This document shows positions 16,286-25,614 of a stretch of DNA of 64,000 nucleotides, in pieces. The notes beneath the pieces were generated by a model. The model was not told the DNA's origin. It saw only the letters and a program-made list of their open reading frames with translations, and ran no database searches. Origin of the DNA: Paraburkholderia podalyriae (GTDB lineage Bacteria > Pseudomonadota > Gammaproteobacteria > Burkholderiales > Burkholderiaceae); assembly GCF_014397785.1 (NCBI RefSeq), contig NZ_VZQQ01000027.1, forward strand, positions 29,376 through 93,375, written 5' to 3'. The position numbers were made by a program, and so were the translations under genes. How positions within the stretch are numbered: position 1 is the first letter of the stretch; each line of letters begins with the position of its first letter.

Positions 16286-17827
16286 TCAAGCCGGCAACGC
16301 GAAACTCGCAATCGCGTCGCGCAACACGCCGACCTGGTCCTTCAGCGAATGCGCGGCGGCGGCGGCCTCCTCGACCAGTGCCGCATTCTGCTGCGTGACC
16401 TGATCCATCTCGCCGACCGCGCGATTGACCTGCTCGATACCCGCGCTCTGCTCGCGCGACGCGTGGCTGATTTCTTCGAGAATCTCGTTGACGCGCCGCA
16501 CCGACTGCACGATCTCGCCCATCGTCGCGCCCGCGTTGGCGACCAGCGACGCGCCGGTCTCGACGGTATCGGTCGAGGTTTCGATCAGCGCCTTGATCTC
16601 CTTGGCGGCCGTCGCCGAGCGCTGCGCGAGGCTGCGCACTTCGGCCGCGACCACCGCGAAGCCACGGCCCTGCTCGCCGGCGCGGGCCGCCTCGACGGCT
16701 GCGTTCAGCGCGAGGATGTTGGTCTGGAATGCGATGCCGTCGATCACACCGATGATGTCGCCGATCTGCCGCGAGCTCGCGGTGATCTCGCCCATCGTGC
16801 GCACCACGTCGTCGACCACGCGGCTGCCGCGCGTCGCGACGTTGGCGGCGTCGCTCGCGAGTTGCGCGGCCTGGGTTGCGCTGTCCGCGTTCTGTTTCAC
16901 GTTGACCGTCATCTGATCCATGCTCGACGCGGTTTGGACGAGCGCCGCCGCCTGCTCCTCGGTGCGCTGCGACAGGTCGGTGTTGCCCGCCGCGATTTCG
17001 CTCGCGCCGACGTTGATGTTCTCGGTGCCCTGACGCACCCGCGAGACCGTGTCGACGAGTCCCGCCTGCATCGTGCGCAGCGCATGCAGCAGGCTGCGGT
17101 CGTCGTGCGGCTCGACCGGCACCGGCGTCGCGAGGTTGCCTTGCGCCATGAGCCGCGCGTGCTCGACGGCCACTTCGAGTTCGCCGCCGAGCGAGCGGCG
17201 GATGCTGCGCAGCACGACCAGCATCACGACCGTAGAGAGCGCACCGAGCGTCACCGTGATCGCGAGCCAGCGCAGCAGGTTGCGGTAGAACGCGCTTTGT
17301 ACGTCGTCCATATACATGCCGGTCACCAGGTACCAGTCCCACGGCGCGAAGTGCATCGAGTAGCTGGTCTTCGCGACGGGCCGCTCGCTGCCGGGCTTGG
17401 ACCACAGATAATCGACGAAGCCGCCGCCGTCGTGATTGCCCGCGTTGACGATGTCGACGAACAGATGATTGCCGGCCGGATCGGTGAACTTCGCGAGGTT
17501 CTTGCCGATGAGTTCGGGCTTGATCGCGTGCATCAGCATGACCGGCTGCGAGTCGTTGATCGACAGATAGCCGTCCTTGCCGTAGCGAAGCGCCCCAAGC
17601 GTCGCGAGCGCCTGTTTTTTGGCGTCGTCCTCGGACAGCGCATGTTGCTGGGCAAGCGTGTAATAGTGTCCGGCGACGTGGTTTGCTTCTTCGATCAGCG
17701 AGCGCAATTGTTCGCGCCGGTCCGAGATCATCGATGCGCGGTTCTGCCACGCGCCGAACGCGCCGATCAGGATCAGGCCGACCCACAGAACGGCGATCAT
17801 CGACGCCAGTTTTCGGTTCAGAGTCAT
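16286..17827 (-). CDS. Methyl-accepting chemotaxis protein with single Cache domain
   Basis: 513-residue chemoreceptor. Transmembrane segments lie at about residues 7-27 and 187-208 and enclose a periplasmic sCache_2-type sensor (KDGYLSINDSQ...). A HAMP region and a cytoplasmic signalling domain follow, with the hairpin tip EAARAGEQGRGFAVVAAEVR. Sensor proteins of this type bind small carboxylates or similar ligands and signal to CheA/CheW. No CheR-tethering pentapeptide is visible at the C-terminus. It is not linked to a che operon here. Confidence 0.93.
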   Translation of the reverse strand: MTLNRKLASMIAVLWVGLILIGAFGAWQNRASMISDRREQLRSLIEEANHVAGHYYTLAQQHALSEDDAKKQALATLGALRYGKDGYLSINDSQPVMLMHAIKPELIGKNLAKFTDPAGNHLFVDIVNAGNHDGGGFVDYLWSKPGSERPVAKTSYSMHFAPWDWYLVTGMYMDDVQSAFYRNLLRWLAITVTLGALSTVVMLVVLRSIRRSLGGELEVAVEHARLMAQGNLATPVPVEPHDDRSLLHALRTMQAGLVDTVSRVRQGTENINVGASEIAAGNTDLSQRTEEQAAALVQTASSMDQMTVNVKQNADSATQAAQLASDAANVATRGSRVVDDVVRTMGEITASSRQIGDIIGVIDGIAFQTNILALNAAVEAARAGEQGRGFAVVAAEVRSLAQRSATAAKEIKALIETSTDTVETGASLVANAGATMGEIVQSVRRVNEILEEISHASREQSAGIEQVNRAVGEMDQVTQQNAALVEEAAAAAHSLKDQVGVLRDAIASFALPA

Positions 17828-18150
17828 AGCGATGGGAATAGGCTTTTGGCCAGTAGGGTCCAGTGAATTGCGAGCGGGTGCCGCTCGCTGTGTTTACGGC
17901 GCGAAATGGCGTTGATCGAGGCAGGGGAAACCCGCTGTCTGGCATCGCTATCCATCTGATCAACGAGCGGGTTTATTGCGTGTTTTTAGCGGCGCTCATG
18001 CGCCTTGTTATAAAAAATTCCGCTATAGTCGCGCTTTTTCAGTTGCCAGCCGGGCATAGAAGAACGCCAATCAGCCCTGCTGCGGGGCTTTAGCGACTTG
18101 ATGCGTTGATTCGGCCGCGCGGCGCCGACGTCGCACCGCCCCGCGGCTCC
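17828..18150. other. Intergenic region upstream of chemoreceptor
   Basis: It contains the chemoreceptor promoter area. On the plus strand there is a possible -10 TATAGT at 18024-18029, followed by a short hairpin AGCCC/GGGCT at 18073-18089 and TTT. This could be a very short transcript or an unrelated promoter; the -35 spacing is poor. Confidence 0.3.
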
Positions 18151-18303
18151 TTACACCGGATCCTTGTCCGGCGGCCCTTCGGGCCGCTGCGGCTCCTCGA
18201 CATGATGCCCCGGCGACGGCGGCACGAGAGGGTCGGCTTCCGGGTCGCGATTCGGATCGGCGTTCGGGTCGGGAATCGGGCTGGTGTGCATGTCGTAGCT
18301 CAT
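18151..18303 (-). CDS. Small proline/aspartate-rich hypothetical protein
   Basis: 50-residue frame whose protein is unusually rich in Pro and Asp, with repeated DPN and DPE units near residues 12-24, and has no hydrophobic segment. The start at 18303 has a weak AAGAGTGA ribosome site. It lies downstream of the PIG-L gene on the same strand. The low-complexity but regular composition suggests a real short protein, but I have no family for it. Confidence 0.45.
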   Translation of the reverse strand: MSYDMHTSPIPDPNADPNRDPEADPLVPPSPGHHVEEPQRPEGPPDKDPV

Positions 18304-18431
18304 TGCGTCACTCTTGCGGTTGAAATGCGCGAGTTCGGCGTGGGCGGCTTTTACCGTCGATGCGTGCCGCCGCGTCGGTTGTCCGTATTCAAGCGTAGGC
18401 GTTCGGCGCGCTTCCTGCTCGCTACTTATTG

Positions 18432-19139
18432 CTATTTTCTCGCGCGTTTGCGGCCCACGCTGAGCTGCCAGTAGCGCTCGGTCGCGAACACGTCGTCGTA
18501 ATTGCCGGCGCCGAACGCGCGCAACTGGCTCGCGTACGCGTTGACCGCTTCGCGTTTCAGATGCGCACGGCGCTGCACGTCGATCGTGTGGCCCGCGCTC
18601 GGCGTTGCCGGCGTCGCGACGATGCCGCGTTGCGCGAGATCGGCGAGCCGCGCCTGCACCGCGCCCGGCGTGAGCCGGTGAATCGCTTCCTCGTAACCGA
18701 ACCAGTTCAGATGCGTGAGCCGCGGCAGGATCTCGCAGCACGCTTCGAACACGCGCGCGTGATCGTCGTGATACAGGCCGAGCGGCATCAGCAGCGTGTT
18801 CGCGGTCGTGCGGTAAATCGTTTCCTCCAGCGCCGCCGCCATCTGGCCGATCGACGGCGAATCGGCGTACTGGCTGTCGCGAAACGGCATCCGCAGCGGG
18901 ATCGCGTCGAGCACTTCGAGCGCGCGGTTGTCTTCGACCGTGCGTTCGCGGACCGCTTCATGGGCGTTCGCGAAGCCCGCTTTTTCGTCCCACTCCGTGT
19001 GCATGTCGTGTTCGGGTGGGGCGGCGAACACCGTGCAGACGGCGGCGTCGGGATGGGCGGCGAGCAAGGCGCCGCAGCTGAAGACGGCGTCGTCGAAATG
19101 GGGCGAGACGATGAAAAGGCGTGGGTCGGTTTCGCTCAT
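18432..19139 (-). CDS. PIG-L/LmbE family N-deacetylase
   Basis: 235-residue zinc-dependent deacetylase of the GlcNAc-PI/MshB/BshB fold. The metal and catalytic motif SPHFDDAVFSCG gives His14, Asp16 and Asp17, and a later LYHDDHARV segment supplies the third metal histidine. Such enzymes remove acetyl groups from N-acetylglucosamine-type substrates in glycan or thiol biosynthesis. The substrate here is unknown and no glycosyltransferase lies next to it. Confidence 0.87.
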   Translation of the reverse strand: MSETDPRLFIVSPHFDDAVFSCGALLAAHPDAAVCTVFAAPPEHDMHTEWDEKAGFANAHEAVRERTVEDNRALEVLDAIPLRMPFRDSQYADSPSIGQMAAALEETIYRTTANTLLMPLGLYHDDHARVFEACCEILPRLTHLNWFGYEEAIHRLTPGAVQARLADLAQRGIVATPATPSAGHTIDVQRRAHLKREAVNAYASQLRAFGAGNYDDVFATERYWQLSVGRKRARK

Positions 19140-19281
19140 GGGCTTGCGTGTGGAGTTCGAGGCGGGCGCATGAAGCGTCGAAGCTACCGGTCGTCAAGGC
19201 GCCGCGCGCGAAATAAAACATGGCGTCACCTCAGCTTAGGCGCAATCGGCCAGGCTTGCGCGCGAAACTTGCAAACAGGCC

Positions 19282-19869
19282 CTAGAGCGTGCGCAAATCG
19301 TCCGGCGTATCCACGTCGCGCAAAATGCCGGGATCGTCGACGTCGATGCGCGTCAGCGGCTGGGAGCCCAGCAGCGCTTTCGCACCGGTGTCGCCGTCCA
19401 GCGCGAGCAGCGCGTCGCGATGCTCGCTGCCGAAGCCGACCGGATGACCGCGCTGGCCGTCGTAGAACGGGGCGACGAGCGGCGCGCCGTTGTCGAGCGC
19501 GCGGGCTACCGCTTCGATGGTCGGCAGCGCGATGCGCGGCATGTCGGCGAGCGCGACGATCCAGCCCTCGGCGTCGTCGCTCGCTTCGATGCCCGCGGCG
19601 AGGCTCGAGCCCATGCCGCGCTCGGCGCTTGCCGCAAACACGACGTCGCAGCCGGCATCGTTCAGCACGCGGGCGAGCGCGTCGGAACCCGGCCGCACCA
19701 CGGCGATCACCCGCGTCACGACCCGCAGCAGCCGATGCGCGGCTTCATGCGCAACCGGCTTGCCGTCGGGCAGTCGCGCGAGCAGTTTATTGTGCAGCCC
19801 GTGCGAATCGAAGCGCGAGCCGACACCGGCGGCGAGCAACACGCCGGTGGCGAGCGAGGCGTAGGCCAT
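19282..19869 (-). CDS. MobA/MocA-like molybdenum cofactor nucleotidyltransferase
   Basis: 195-residue NTP-transferase with the nucleotide-binding motif GVLLAAGVGSRF at the N-terminus and the metal-site ADMPRI near the middle. Family members attach CMP or GMP to molybdopterin. It is the last gene after paoA-paoB-paoC on the same strand (88-base gap), so it very likely makes the molybdopterin cytosine dinucleotide cofactor for that enzyme. The ATG at 19869 is preferred to an in-frame TTG at 19929, although neither has a clear ribosome site. Confidence 0.85.
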   Translation of the reverse strand: MAYASLATGVLLAAGVGSRFDSHGLHNKLLARLPDGKPVAHEAAHRLLRVVTRVIAVVRPGSDALARVLNDAGCDVVFAASAERGMGSSLAAGIEASDDAEGWIVALADMPRIALPTIEAVARALDNGAPLVAPFYDGQRGHPVGFGSEHRDALLALDGDTGAKALLGSQPLTRIDVDDPGILRDVDTPDDLRTL

Positions 19870-19957
19870 CGGCGGAAACCGGTAGACGGGAATGCCTCCG
19901 ATTGTGCGATGCAACGGGGCGGGAGGCAAGCGACAATCGAGCCGTCTCCCGGCCCGT

Positions 19958-22171
19958 TCACGTCCGCGCCACCTTGTCCAGCGTGATCGGCAGATCGCGC
20001 ACCCGCACGCCGGTCGCGTGATACACCGCGTTCGCGATCGCGGCTACGACGGCCGTGATGCCGATCTCGCCGATACCGCGCACGCCGAGCGAGTTGATAT
20101 ACGGATCGGGCCGGTCGATGAACGTGATGTCGAACATGCCGATATCGGCGTTCACCGGCACGTGATACTCGGCGAGGTTCGCGTTCGTGAAGCGTCCGTA
20201 GCGCGCATCGAGCGTGCTTTCCTCCTGCAGCGCCGCGCCGATGCCCCACACGATGCCGCCCATCATCTGGCTGCGCGCGGTCTTCAGGTTCAGCACGCGG
20301 CCGACGTCGTACACCGCGACCACGCGCGGCACGCGGATCGTGCCGAGCTCCGCATCCACATGAACCTCGACGAACACCGCGCCGAACGAGTGGAACGAGT
20401 ACTTCTGTTTCTCGTCGCCGGGCTTCACGGTCGCGGTCGCCTCGATCGGCTTGCCGCCCGAGCGCGCGATGATCGCCGCGGCCGGATCGCGTTTGTTGGG
20501 TTGCGAGCGGCTCACGACCCAGCCGCTTTCGACGGTGACGTCGTCGAGCGGCAGGCCATGCACGGGTGACGCCGCGTCGGCGAGCGCCAGCGCGATCAGC
20601 TGGCTGCGCGCCTGGCTCGCCGCGTCGCGCACCGCGGGCGTCACGCTCGCCGCCGACTGCGAGCCGCCCGAGACCGGCGCGCGCGGCAGCGACGAATCGC
20701 CGAGCGCGAAGTGGATCTGCTCGGGCGTGAAGCCGAGCGCATCGGCGGCGACCTGGGTCATCACCGTGTAGGTGCCGGTGCCGATGTCCTGCGTGCCCGA
20801 TGCGACTACCGCGGTGCCGTCCGGCAGAATCTGCGCAAGCGCGGACGCCTCGCTGCGGTTGGCCGGATAGGTCGCGGTCGCCATCCCCATGCCGATCAGC
20901 GTGTTGCCCTCGCGCATCGAACGTGGCGCGTGCGGGCGGCGCGACCAGCCGAACTTCTCGGCGCCGATCTGATAGCACTCGCGCAGCGACTTGCCCGACC
21001 ACGGCTTGTGCTCCTGCGGGTCGCTGTCCGCGTAGTTCTTCAGGCGCAGCGCGAGCGGGTCCATCTTCAGCGCGACGGCGAGTTCGTCCATCGCCGATTC
21101 GAGCGCGAACGAGCCGGTGGTCTCGCCCGGCGCGCGCATGAAGGTCGGCGTGCCGACATTGAGCTGCGCGAGCCGATGCGTCGTCACCTGGTTGGGCACC
21201 GCGTACAGCATGCGCGTGACCATGCAGCAGGTCTCGGTCCAGTCTTCGATCGTCGACGTGGTCGAGATGCTGTCGTGGCGCATCGCGGTCAGCGTGCCGT
21301 CATGGCGGGCGGCGATCACGAAGTGCTGCTCGGTGCGCGGCCGCGCGCCGACCGGCCCGAACATCTGCGGCCGTTCGAGCGCGAGCCGCACGGGCCGCCC
21401 GGTTTGCCGCGCGGCCATCGCGCACAGCGACACGTGCGACCACGACGAGCCCTTGCAGCCGAAGCCGCCGCCGATCAGCGGCGAGATCACGCGCACGTCG
21501 GACACAGGGATGGCGAACGTCTTCGCGAGCACCTGCGCGGTGCCGCTCACGCCCTGGGTCGAATCGTAGAGCGTCAGTTGCGGGCCATCCCAATGCGCCA
21601 TCGTCGCGTGCGGCTCCATCGGGTTGTGATGCTCGAACGGCGTCGTGTAGATGGCGTCGATATGCACGTCGCCGCTTTGCATGCCGTCTTCGAAGCTGCC
21701 GCGCTGCGTGTCGGTCTGGCGGCCCTGCGGCTTGTCCGGCGCGTGCGCGTGCGCCTTGGCCTGCGCGAAGTCGAGCGCCGCGGCGCCCGGCCGATAGACA
21801 ATGCGCAGTTGGCGCGCGGCATCGGCCGCATGTTCGAGCGTATCGGCGACGACCACCGCGACCGGCTCGTTGCTGTAGTGCACTTCGTTGTCCTGCAGAA
21901 GCGACAGACGCCGGCCGGCCGGCGGCGCGAGCGCGGGCCGGCCGCCATTCGGCAGGCGCGGCGCGTTCTGGTACGTCATCACGAGCAGCACGCCAGGCAC
22001 GGCCTCGGCGCGGCTCGCATCGATCGACGCAATCGTGCCGGCCGCGATCGTGCTGGTCACGAGCACCCCATGCGCGAGTCGCGCCTTGGGGAATTCGGCT
22101 GCATAACGCGCGTCGCCGGTCACTTTCAGCATACCGTCGACGCGATCGAGCGGTTGTCCGATCAGATTCAT
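19958..22171 (-). CDS. paoC: Aldehyde oxidoreductase, molybdenum-binding subunit
   Basis: 737-residue large subunit of a xanthine-oxidase-family periplasmic aldehyde oxidoreductase, close in length to E. coli PaoC (732). The conserved catalytic glutamate lies in the C-terminal GIGEIGITA motif, and the molybdopterin cytosine dinucleotide region includes GGGFGCKGSSW. It oxidises aromatic or aliphatic aldehydes to acids with water as oxygen donor. The start at 22171 has GGGAGG upstream and overlaps the paoB stop as ATGA. Confidence 0.92.
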   Translation of the reverse strand: MNLIGQPLDRVDGMLKVTGDARYAAEFPKARLAHGVLVTSTIAAGTIASIDASRAEAVPGVLLVMTYQNAPRLPNGGRPALAPPAGRRLSLLQDNEVHYSNEPVAVVVADTLEHAADAARQLRIVYRPGAAALDFAQAKAHAHAPDKPQGRQTDTQRGSFEDGMQSGDVHIDAIYTTPFEHHNPMEPHATMAHWDGPQLTLYDSTQGVSGTAQVLAKTFAIPVSDVRVISPLIGGGFGCKGSSWSHVSLCAMAARQTGRPVRLALERPQMFGPVGARPRTEQHFVIAARHDGTLTAMRHDSISTTSTIEDWTETCCMVTRMLYAVPNQVTTHRLAQLNVGTPTFMRAPGETTGSFALESAMDELAVALKMDPLALRLKNYADSDPQEHKPWSGKSLRECYQIGAEKFGWSRRPHAPRSMREGNTLIGMGMATATYPANRSEASALAQILPDGTAVVASGTQDIGTGTYTVMTQVAADALGFTPEQIHFALGDSSLPRAPVSGGSQSAASVTPAVRDAASQARSQLIALALADAASPVHGLPLDDVTVESGWVVSRSQPNKRDPAAAIIARSGGKPIEATATVKPGDEKQKYSFHSFGAVFVEVHVDAELGTIRVPRVVAVYDVGRVLNLKTARSQMMGGIVWGIGAALQEESTLDARYGRFTNANLAEYHVPVNADIGMFDITFIDRPDPYINSLGVRGIGEIGITAVVAAIANAVYHATGVRVRDLPITLDKVART

Positions 22172-23136
22172 GCGACACCTCCCGTGTAACCGGCGGCCCG
22201 GTTGACCGCACGCACGATCGCGCGTTGCGCGAGCCGCACCTTGAAGGCGTTGTCGTGGCGCGGCTGCGCGCCGCTCAACGCGGCCGCGGCGGCCTTCTTC
22301 AGCGTGGCCTGGCTGAGCGGCTGGCCGCTCAGCATCTGCTCGGCCGCGTTCGCGCGCCACGGTTTGTGCGCGACGCCGCCGAGCGCGATGCGCGCGCTCT
22401 GCACGCGCTCGCCGTCCATCTGCAATGCCGCCGCGACCGATACCAGCGCGAACGCATAGCTGGCGCGGTCGCGCACCTTCAGATAGTGCGAATGCGCGCT
22501 GAAAAGCGGCGGCGGCAGATCGACGGCCGTGATCAGCTCGCCGGGCTCCAAGGTGGTATCGACGTCGGGCCGGTCGCCGGGGAGGCGGTGGAAATCGGCG
22601 AACGCGATCGTGCGCTCGCCGCTGGGGCCGCTTACGAGTACCAGCGCATCGAGCGCGGCCAGCGCCACGCTCATGTCCGATGGATTGACCGCGATGCATT
22701 GCGGGCTCGCGCCGAGGATCGCGTGCATGCGGTTGTGGCCGTCGAGCGCAGCGCAGCCGCTGCCGGGCATGCGCTTGTTGCACTGCGTGAACGCAGGGTC
22801 GTAGAAATAGCCGCAGCGGGTGCGTTGCAACAAATTGCCGCCGACCGTCGCCATATTGCGCAACTGCGCGGACGCGCCCGCGAGCAGCGCCTGCGACAGC
22901 AGCGGGTACTGCTCGCGCACCAGCGCGCCGATGCGGATGCCGCCGCCGGGCAGCGACGCCACTGAATCGAGGCCGCCGATGTGCGTGATATCGATGAGTC
23001 GCACCGGCCGCGCGACGCCGCCCTTCATCAGATCGAGCAGATTCGTGCCGCCGCCGATGAACACCGCGCCCGGCTGTTGCGCGGCGCGTACCGCCCCAGC
23101 GACGTCGCCAGCGCGTTCGTAGGAGATCGCATCCAT
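22168..23136 (-). CDS. paoB: Aldehyde oxidoreductase, FAD-binding subunit
   Basis: 322-residue FAD subunit of the molybdenum hydroxylase, same size class as E. coli PaoB (318). The FAD motif GGGTNLLDLMK is near residue 28 and TVGGNLLQRTRC near residue 97. The cysteines after it (RCGYFYDP...CNKR...GCAAL) match the extra [4Fe-4S] insert known in PaoB. It passes electrons from the iron-sulphur and molybdenum subunits to an acceptor. It overlaps paoC by four bases and follows paoA after 11 bases. Confidence 0.92.
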   Translation of the reverse strand: MDAISYERAGDVAGAVRAAQQPGAVFIGGGTNLLDLMKGGVARPVRLIDITHIGGLDSVASLPGGGIRIGALVREQYPLLSQALLAGASAQLRNMATVGGNLLQRTRCGYFYDPAFTQCNKRMPGSGCAALDGHNRMHAILGASPQCIAVNPSDMSVALAALDALVLVSGPSGERTIAFADFHRLPGDRPDVDTTLEPGELITAVDLPPPLFSAHSHYLKVRDRASYAFALVSVAAALQMDGERVQSARIALGGVAHKPWRANAAEQMLSGQPLSQATLKKAAAAALSGAQPRHDNAFKVRLAQRAIVRAVNRAAGYTGGVA

Positions 23137-23147
23137 GTCGGTCTCCG

Positions 23148-23867
23148 TCAGGCGTTGTCGTGCGCGGCGCGCACCGCGGCGACGATGTTCGCGTATGCGC
23201 CGCAGCGGCAGATGTTGCCGCTCATGCGTTCGCGGATTTCGTCGTCGGTCAGCGCGGCGGGACGCGCGCGCACGTCGGCGCTCACGGTGCTCGCGGCGCC
23301 ATCGCGGAATTCGCTGAGCACGGCGGTCGCCGAGCACAACTGCCCGGGCGTACAGTAGCCGCACTGGAACGCATCGTGTTCGATGAACGCGCGCTGGATC
23401 GGACTCAACGCGCCGTTGCTCGCGAGTCCCTCGACGGTCGTGATGTTCTCGCCCTCATGCATGACCGCGAGCGTCAGACACGAGTTGATGCGGCGGCCGT
23501 CGACGAGCACCGTGCAGGCACCGCATTGACCGCGGTCGCAGCCTTTCTTCGTGCCCATCAGTCCGACGTATTCGCGCAATGCGTCGAGCAGCGTCACGCG
23601 CGGTTCGAGCTGCAGCGTGTACGCGCGGCCGTTGACGGTCAATGTGACGGGGCGCGGCGGCACCACCGGATTGCTTTGCGGCGCGGATGAGGCGGCCGGC
23701 GCTTGCGTTTGCGCGCGCAGATGCGGCGCCGCACCGATCGTCGCGGCAGCCGCCGCCGATTGCAGGAAGCGGCGCCGTGAAGGTTGTGAAGCCTTGAGAG
23801 TGGGCTCAGCGGTGGACTCTGAAGCGGGGGCGTCCCCGCAATGCTGACAGTCTGTGGGCGTGGTCAT
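23148..23867 (-). CDS. paoA: Aldehyde oxidoreductase, [2Fe-2S] subunit with Tat signal
   Basis: 239-residue iron-sulphur subunit. A twin-arginine signal, SRRRFLQSAAAAA, at about residues 30-42 sends the assembled complex to the periplasm. The plant-type [2Fe-2S] cluster motif (GCDRGQCGACTV...C) and the second cluster domain (CGYCTPGQ...GNICRCGAY) are intact. It is first in the operon; GGAGTC precedes the chosen start at 23867. The cysteine-containing stretch before the Tat motif (DCQHCGDA) is unusual for a signal peptide n-region. Confidence 0.92.
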   Translation of the reverse strand: MTTPTDCQHCGDAPASESTAEPTLKASQPSRRRFLQSAAAAATIGAAPHLRAQTQAPAASSAPQSNPVVPPRPVTLTVNGRAYTLQLEPRVTLLDALREYVGLMGTKKGCDRGQCGACTVLVDGRRINSCLTLAVMHEGENITTVEGLASNGALSPIQRAFIEHDAFQCGYCTPGQLCSATAVLSEFRDGAASTVSADVRARPAALTDDEIRERMSGNICRCGAYANIVAAVRAAHDNA

Positions 23868-24161
23868 GACGAACCGTTGACTCCATTGAAAGGTCAATGC
23901 AGGCTGGCGATGCGTCGATGCCCAACGCATCGCGTTGAAACAGAACAACTGCGCAGCAATTTCGATGCCGTTGCAGCTACAACGAAAAACTCGCTGCAAG
24001 CGCAAAGCCCATCTGCGCAATAACGGCACGCTAATATTCGCAATGAAAGCCGGAACGGAGCGGGGCGGGTATGGGCGCTGCTAGCGTCGTTTGCTGCGGC
24101 GCCCGGAGCTGGCTGGAACGCCGCCAACATGGCCAACCGTTGCATTTTGACCGGAGAGCCG

Positions 24162-24389
24162 ATGCAATTCGACTACAGGCATTTCCATATCGATTGCCGC
24201 GCGCGTCACGCGCAAGACGGCGTCTATTACGCGCGCGCGAAGATCACGCGCGTGCCGCGGCGTAATGAGGCTTTCGAGGCTTTCGTGTCGCACGATTCGG
24301 GTGATATCGACGGCTTCGCGAACGAAGCCGATGCGATCTGCTGCGCGCGCTCGTGGGCCATCGAGTGGTGCGACGTCGCGGCGCGATAG
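24162..24389 (+). CDS. Small hypothetical protein
   Basis: 75-residue soluble protein, rich in Cys, His, Asp and Arg (for example HFHIDCRARHAQDG and ADAICCARSWAIEW). The start at 24162 has GGAGAGCCG upstream, and the ATG at 24129 is a less supported alternative. It is divergent from paoA and 42 bases before xthA. I do not recognise a family. The regular spacing of aromatic and acidic residues suggests a real domain. Confidence 0.6.
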   Translation: MQFDYRHFHIDCRARHAQDGVYYARAKITRVPRRNEAFEAFVSHDSGDIDGFANEADAICCARSWAIEWCDVAAR

Positions 24390-24431
24390 GCGCGAACCCG
24401 AACCGAACCGAACCGCCAGGGAGACGGGATC

Positions 24432-25241
24432 ATGGCGAAACTGCGCATTGCGACGTTCAACATCAACGGTATCCGCTCGCGCCTCGCGGCGCTGTTGCAA
24501 TGGCTCGAGCGCGAGGCGCCGGACGTCGTCTGCCTGCAGGAACTGAAGGCGGTCGATAGCGCGTTTCCAGTCGACGCATTGCGCGAGGCCGGTTATGGCG
24601 CCGTGTGGCAAGGCCAGAGCGCATGGAACGGCGTGGCGATTCTCGCCAAAGGCGATGCGCCGCTGGAGCGGCGGCGATGTCTGCCCGGTTTCGAAGACGA
24701 CACGCATAGCCGGTACATCGAGGCCGCGGTCGGCGGCCTGTTGATCGTGTGTCTGTACTTGCCGAACGGCAATCCGCAGCCCGGCCCCAAGTTCGACTAC
24801 AAGCTAGCGTGGTTCGATCACCTGATCGCGCACGCGGCGCAGCTCTACCAGAGCGGCCACCCGGTCGTGATCGCGGGCGACTTCAACGTCGTGCCGACCG
24901 ACGAAGACATCTACAACCCGCGCTCGTGGTTGAAGGACGCGCTGCTGCAGCCGGAGAGCCGCGAGCGTTATCGCAAGCTACTCGCGCAAGGCTGGACCGA
25001 TGCGCTGCGCACGCATTTCGGCGACGAGCGCGTGTACACGTTCTGGGATTATTTCCGCCGTCATTGGGACACGAATTCGGGGCTGCGCATCGATCATCTA
25101 CTGCTGAGCGCCGATCTCGCGCCGCGCCTGCGCGATGCGGGCGTCGACCGCTGGGTGCGTGGCGAACCGCATGCGAGCGACCATGCGCCGACGTGGATCG
25201 ACCTGCAGATGGGCGCGGACCGCAAGAGGAAGAGTGGCTAG
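24432..25241 (+). CDS. xthA: Exodeoxyribonuclease III
   Basis: 269-residue AP endonuclease/3'-5' exonuclease of the ExoIII family, acting in base-excision repair. Motifs are TFNINGIRSR (metal Asn), CLQELKAVD (metal Glu), AGDFNVVPTDEDIYNP (catalytic Asp/Asn) and a C-terminal SDHAP with the catalytic His. The length equals the family norm. A GGGAGACGGG ribosome site precedes the ATG. Confidence 0.95.
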   Translation: MAKLRIATFNINGIRSRLAALLQWLEREAPDVVCLQELKAVDSAFPVDALREAGYGAVWQGQSAWNGVAILAKGDAPLERRRCLPGFEDDTHSRYIEAAVGGLLIVCLYLPNGNPQPGPKFDYKLAWFDHLIAHAAQLYQSGHPVVIAGDFNVVPTDEDIYNPRSWLKDALLQPESRERYRKLLAQGWTDALRTHFGDERVYTFWDYFRRHWDTNSGLRIDHLLLSADLAPRLRDAGVDRWVRGEPHASDHAPTWIDLQMGADRKRKSG

Positions 25242-25248
25242 CGAAGCA

Positions 25249-25279
25249 GCGGGCGATCCGCTTGCGGCCGATCGCCCGC
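25249..25279. terminator. Stem-loop between convergent xthA and membrane-protein gene
   Basis: Perfect ten-base stem GCGGGCGATC with its complement and an eleven-base loop, eight bases after the xthA stop. No T-tract follows, so it may act as a 3'-end stabiliser or a weak terminator. Confidence 0.5.
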
Positions 25280-25347
25280 TCATGCGACTGCTCGCGCGAT
25301 CGCTTCGCGCTTCGAATCGGCGCCTTCGATCCGGCGCCGTGCCTGCA

Positions 25348-25614
25348 TCAGTCGTAGTCGCGACCGCCGCGCGACCACAGCGCGCCCATCACGAACCCGG
25401 CGAGTGCGACGACGGCCAGCGTCGTGAACGGGTTTTCGGCCGTCGCGTCGCGCACGAGGCTCGTCGCATTCGCGCATAACTGTTGTGCTTTGCCGCTCAA
25501 TTCGCGCGCCTTGCCCGCCACCTGCTCACTGGTGTCGCCCAATGCGTCGCCGACCGCGCTTTGCACCTTGCCTGCGACCTCCTTTACCGTGCCTGCCGCT
25601 GAATTCGTATCCAT
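25348..25614 (-). CDS. CsbD/DUF883-like stress-associated small protein
   Basis: 88-residue protein. The N-terminal part, VKEVAGKVQSAVGDALGD, looks like the CsbD-type repeat; a helical middle follows, and the C-terminus is a DUF883-type single membrane segment ending in WSRGGRDYD. Such proteins are abundant under envelope stress and may anchor ribosomes or stiffen the membrane, but no reaction is known. AGGAGCGAGGC precedes the start. It is convergent with xthA. Confidence 0.75.
   Translation of the reverse strand: MDTNSAAGTVKEVAGKVQSAVGDALGDTSEQVAGKARELSGKAQQLCANATSLVRDATAENPFTTLAVVALAGFVMGALWSRGGRDYD

Noticed and set aside
15564..17963. A 799-codon minus-strand open frame
   Set aside because: It overlaps ftsI and the chemoreceptor in another frame and has arginine-rich, repeat-like composition typical of antisense shadows in high-GC DNA.
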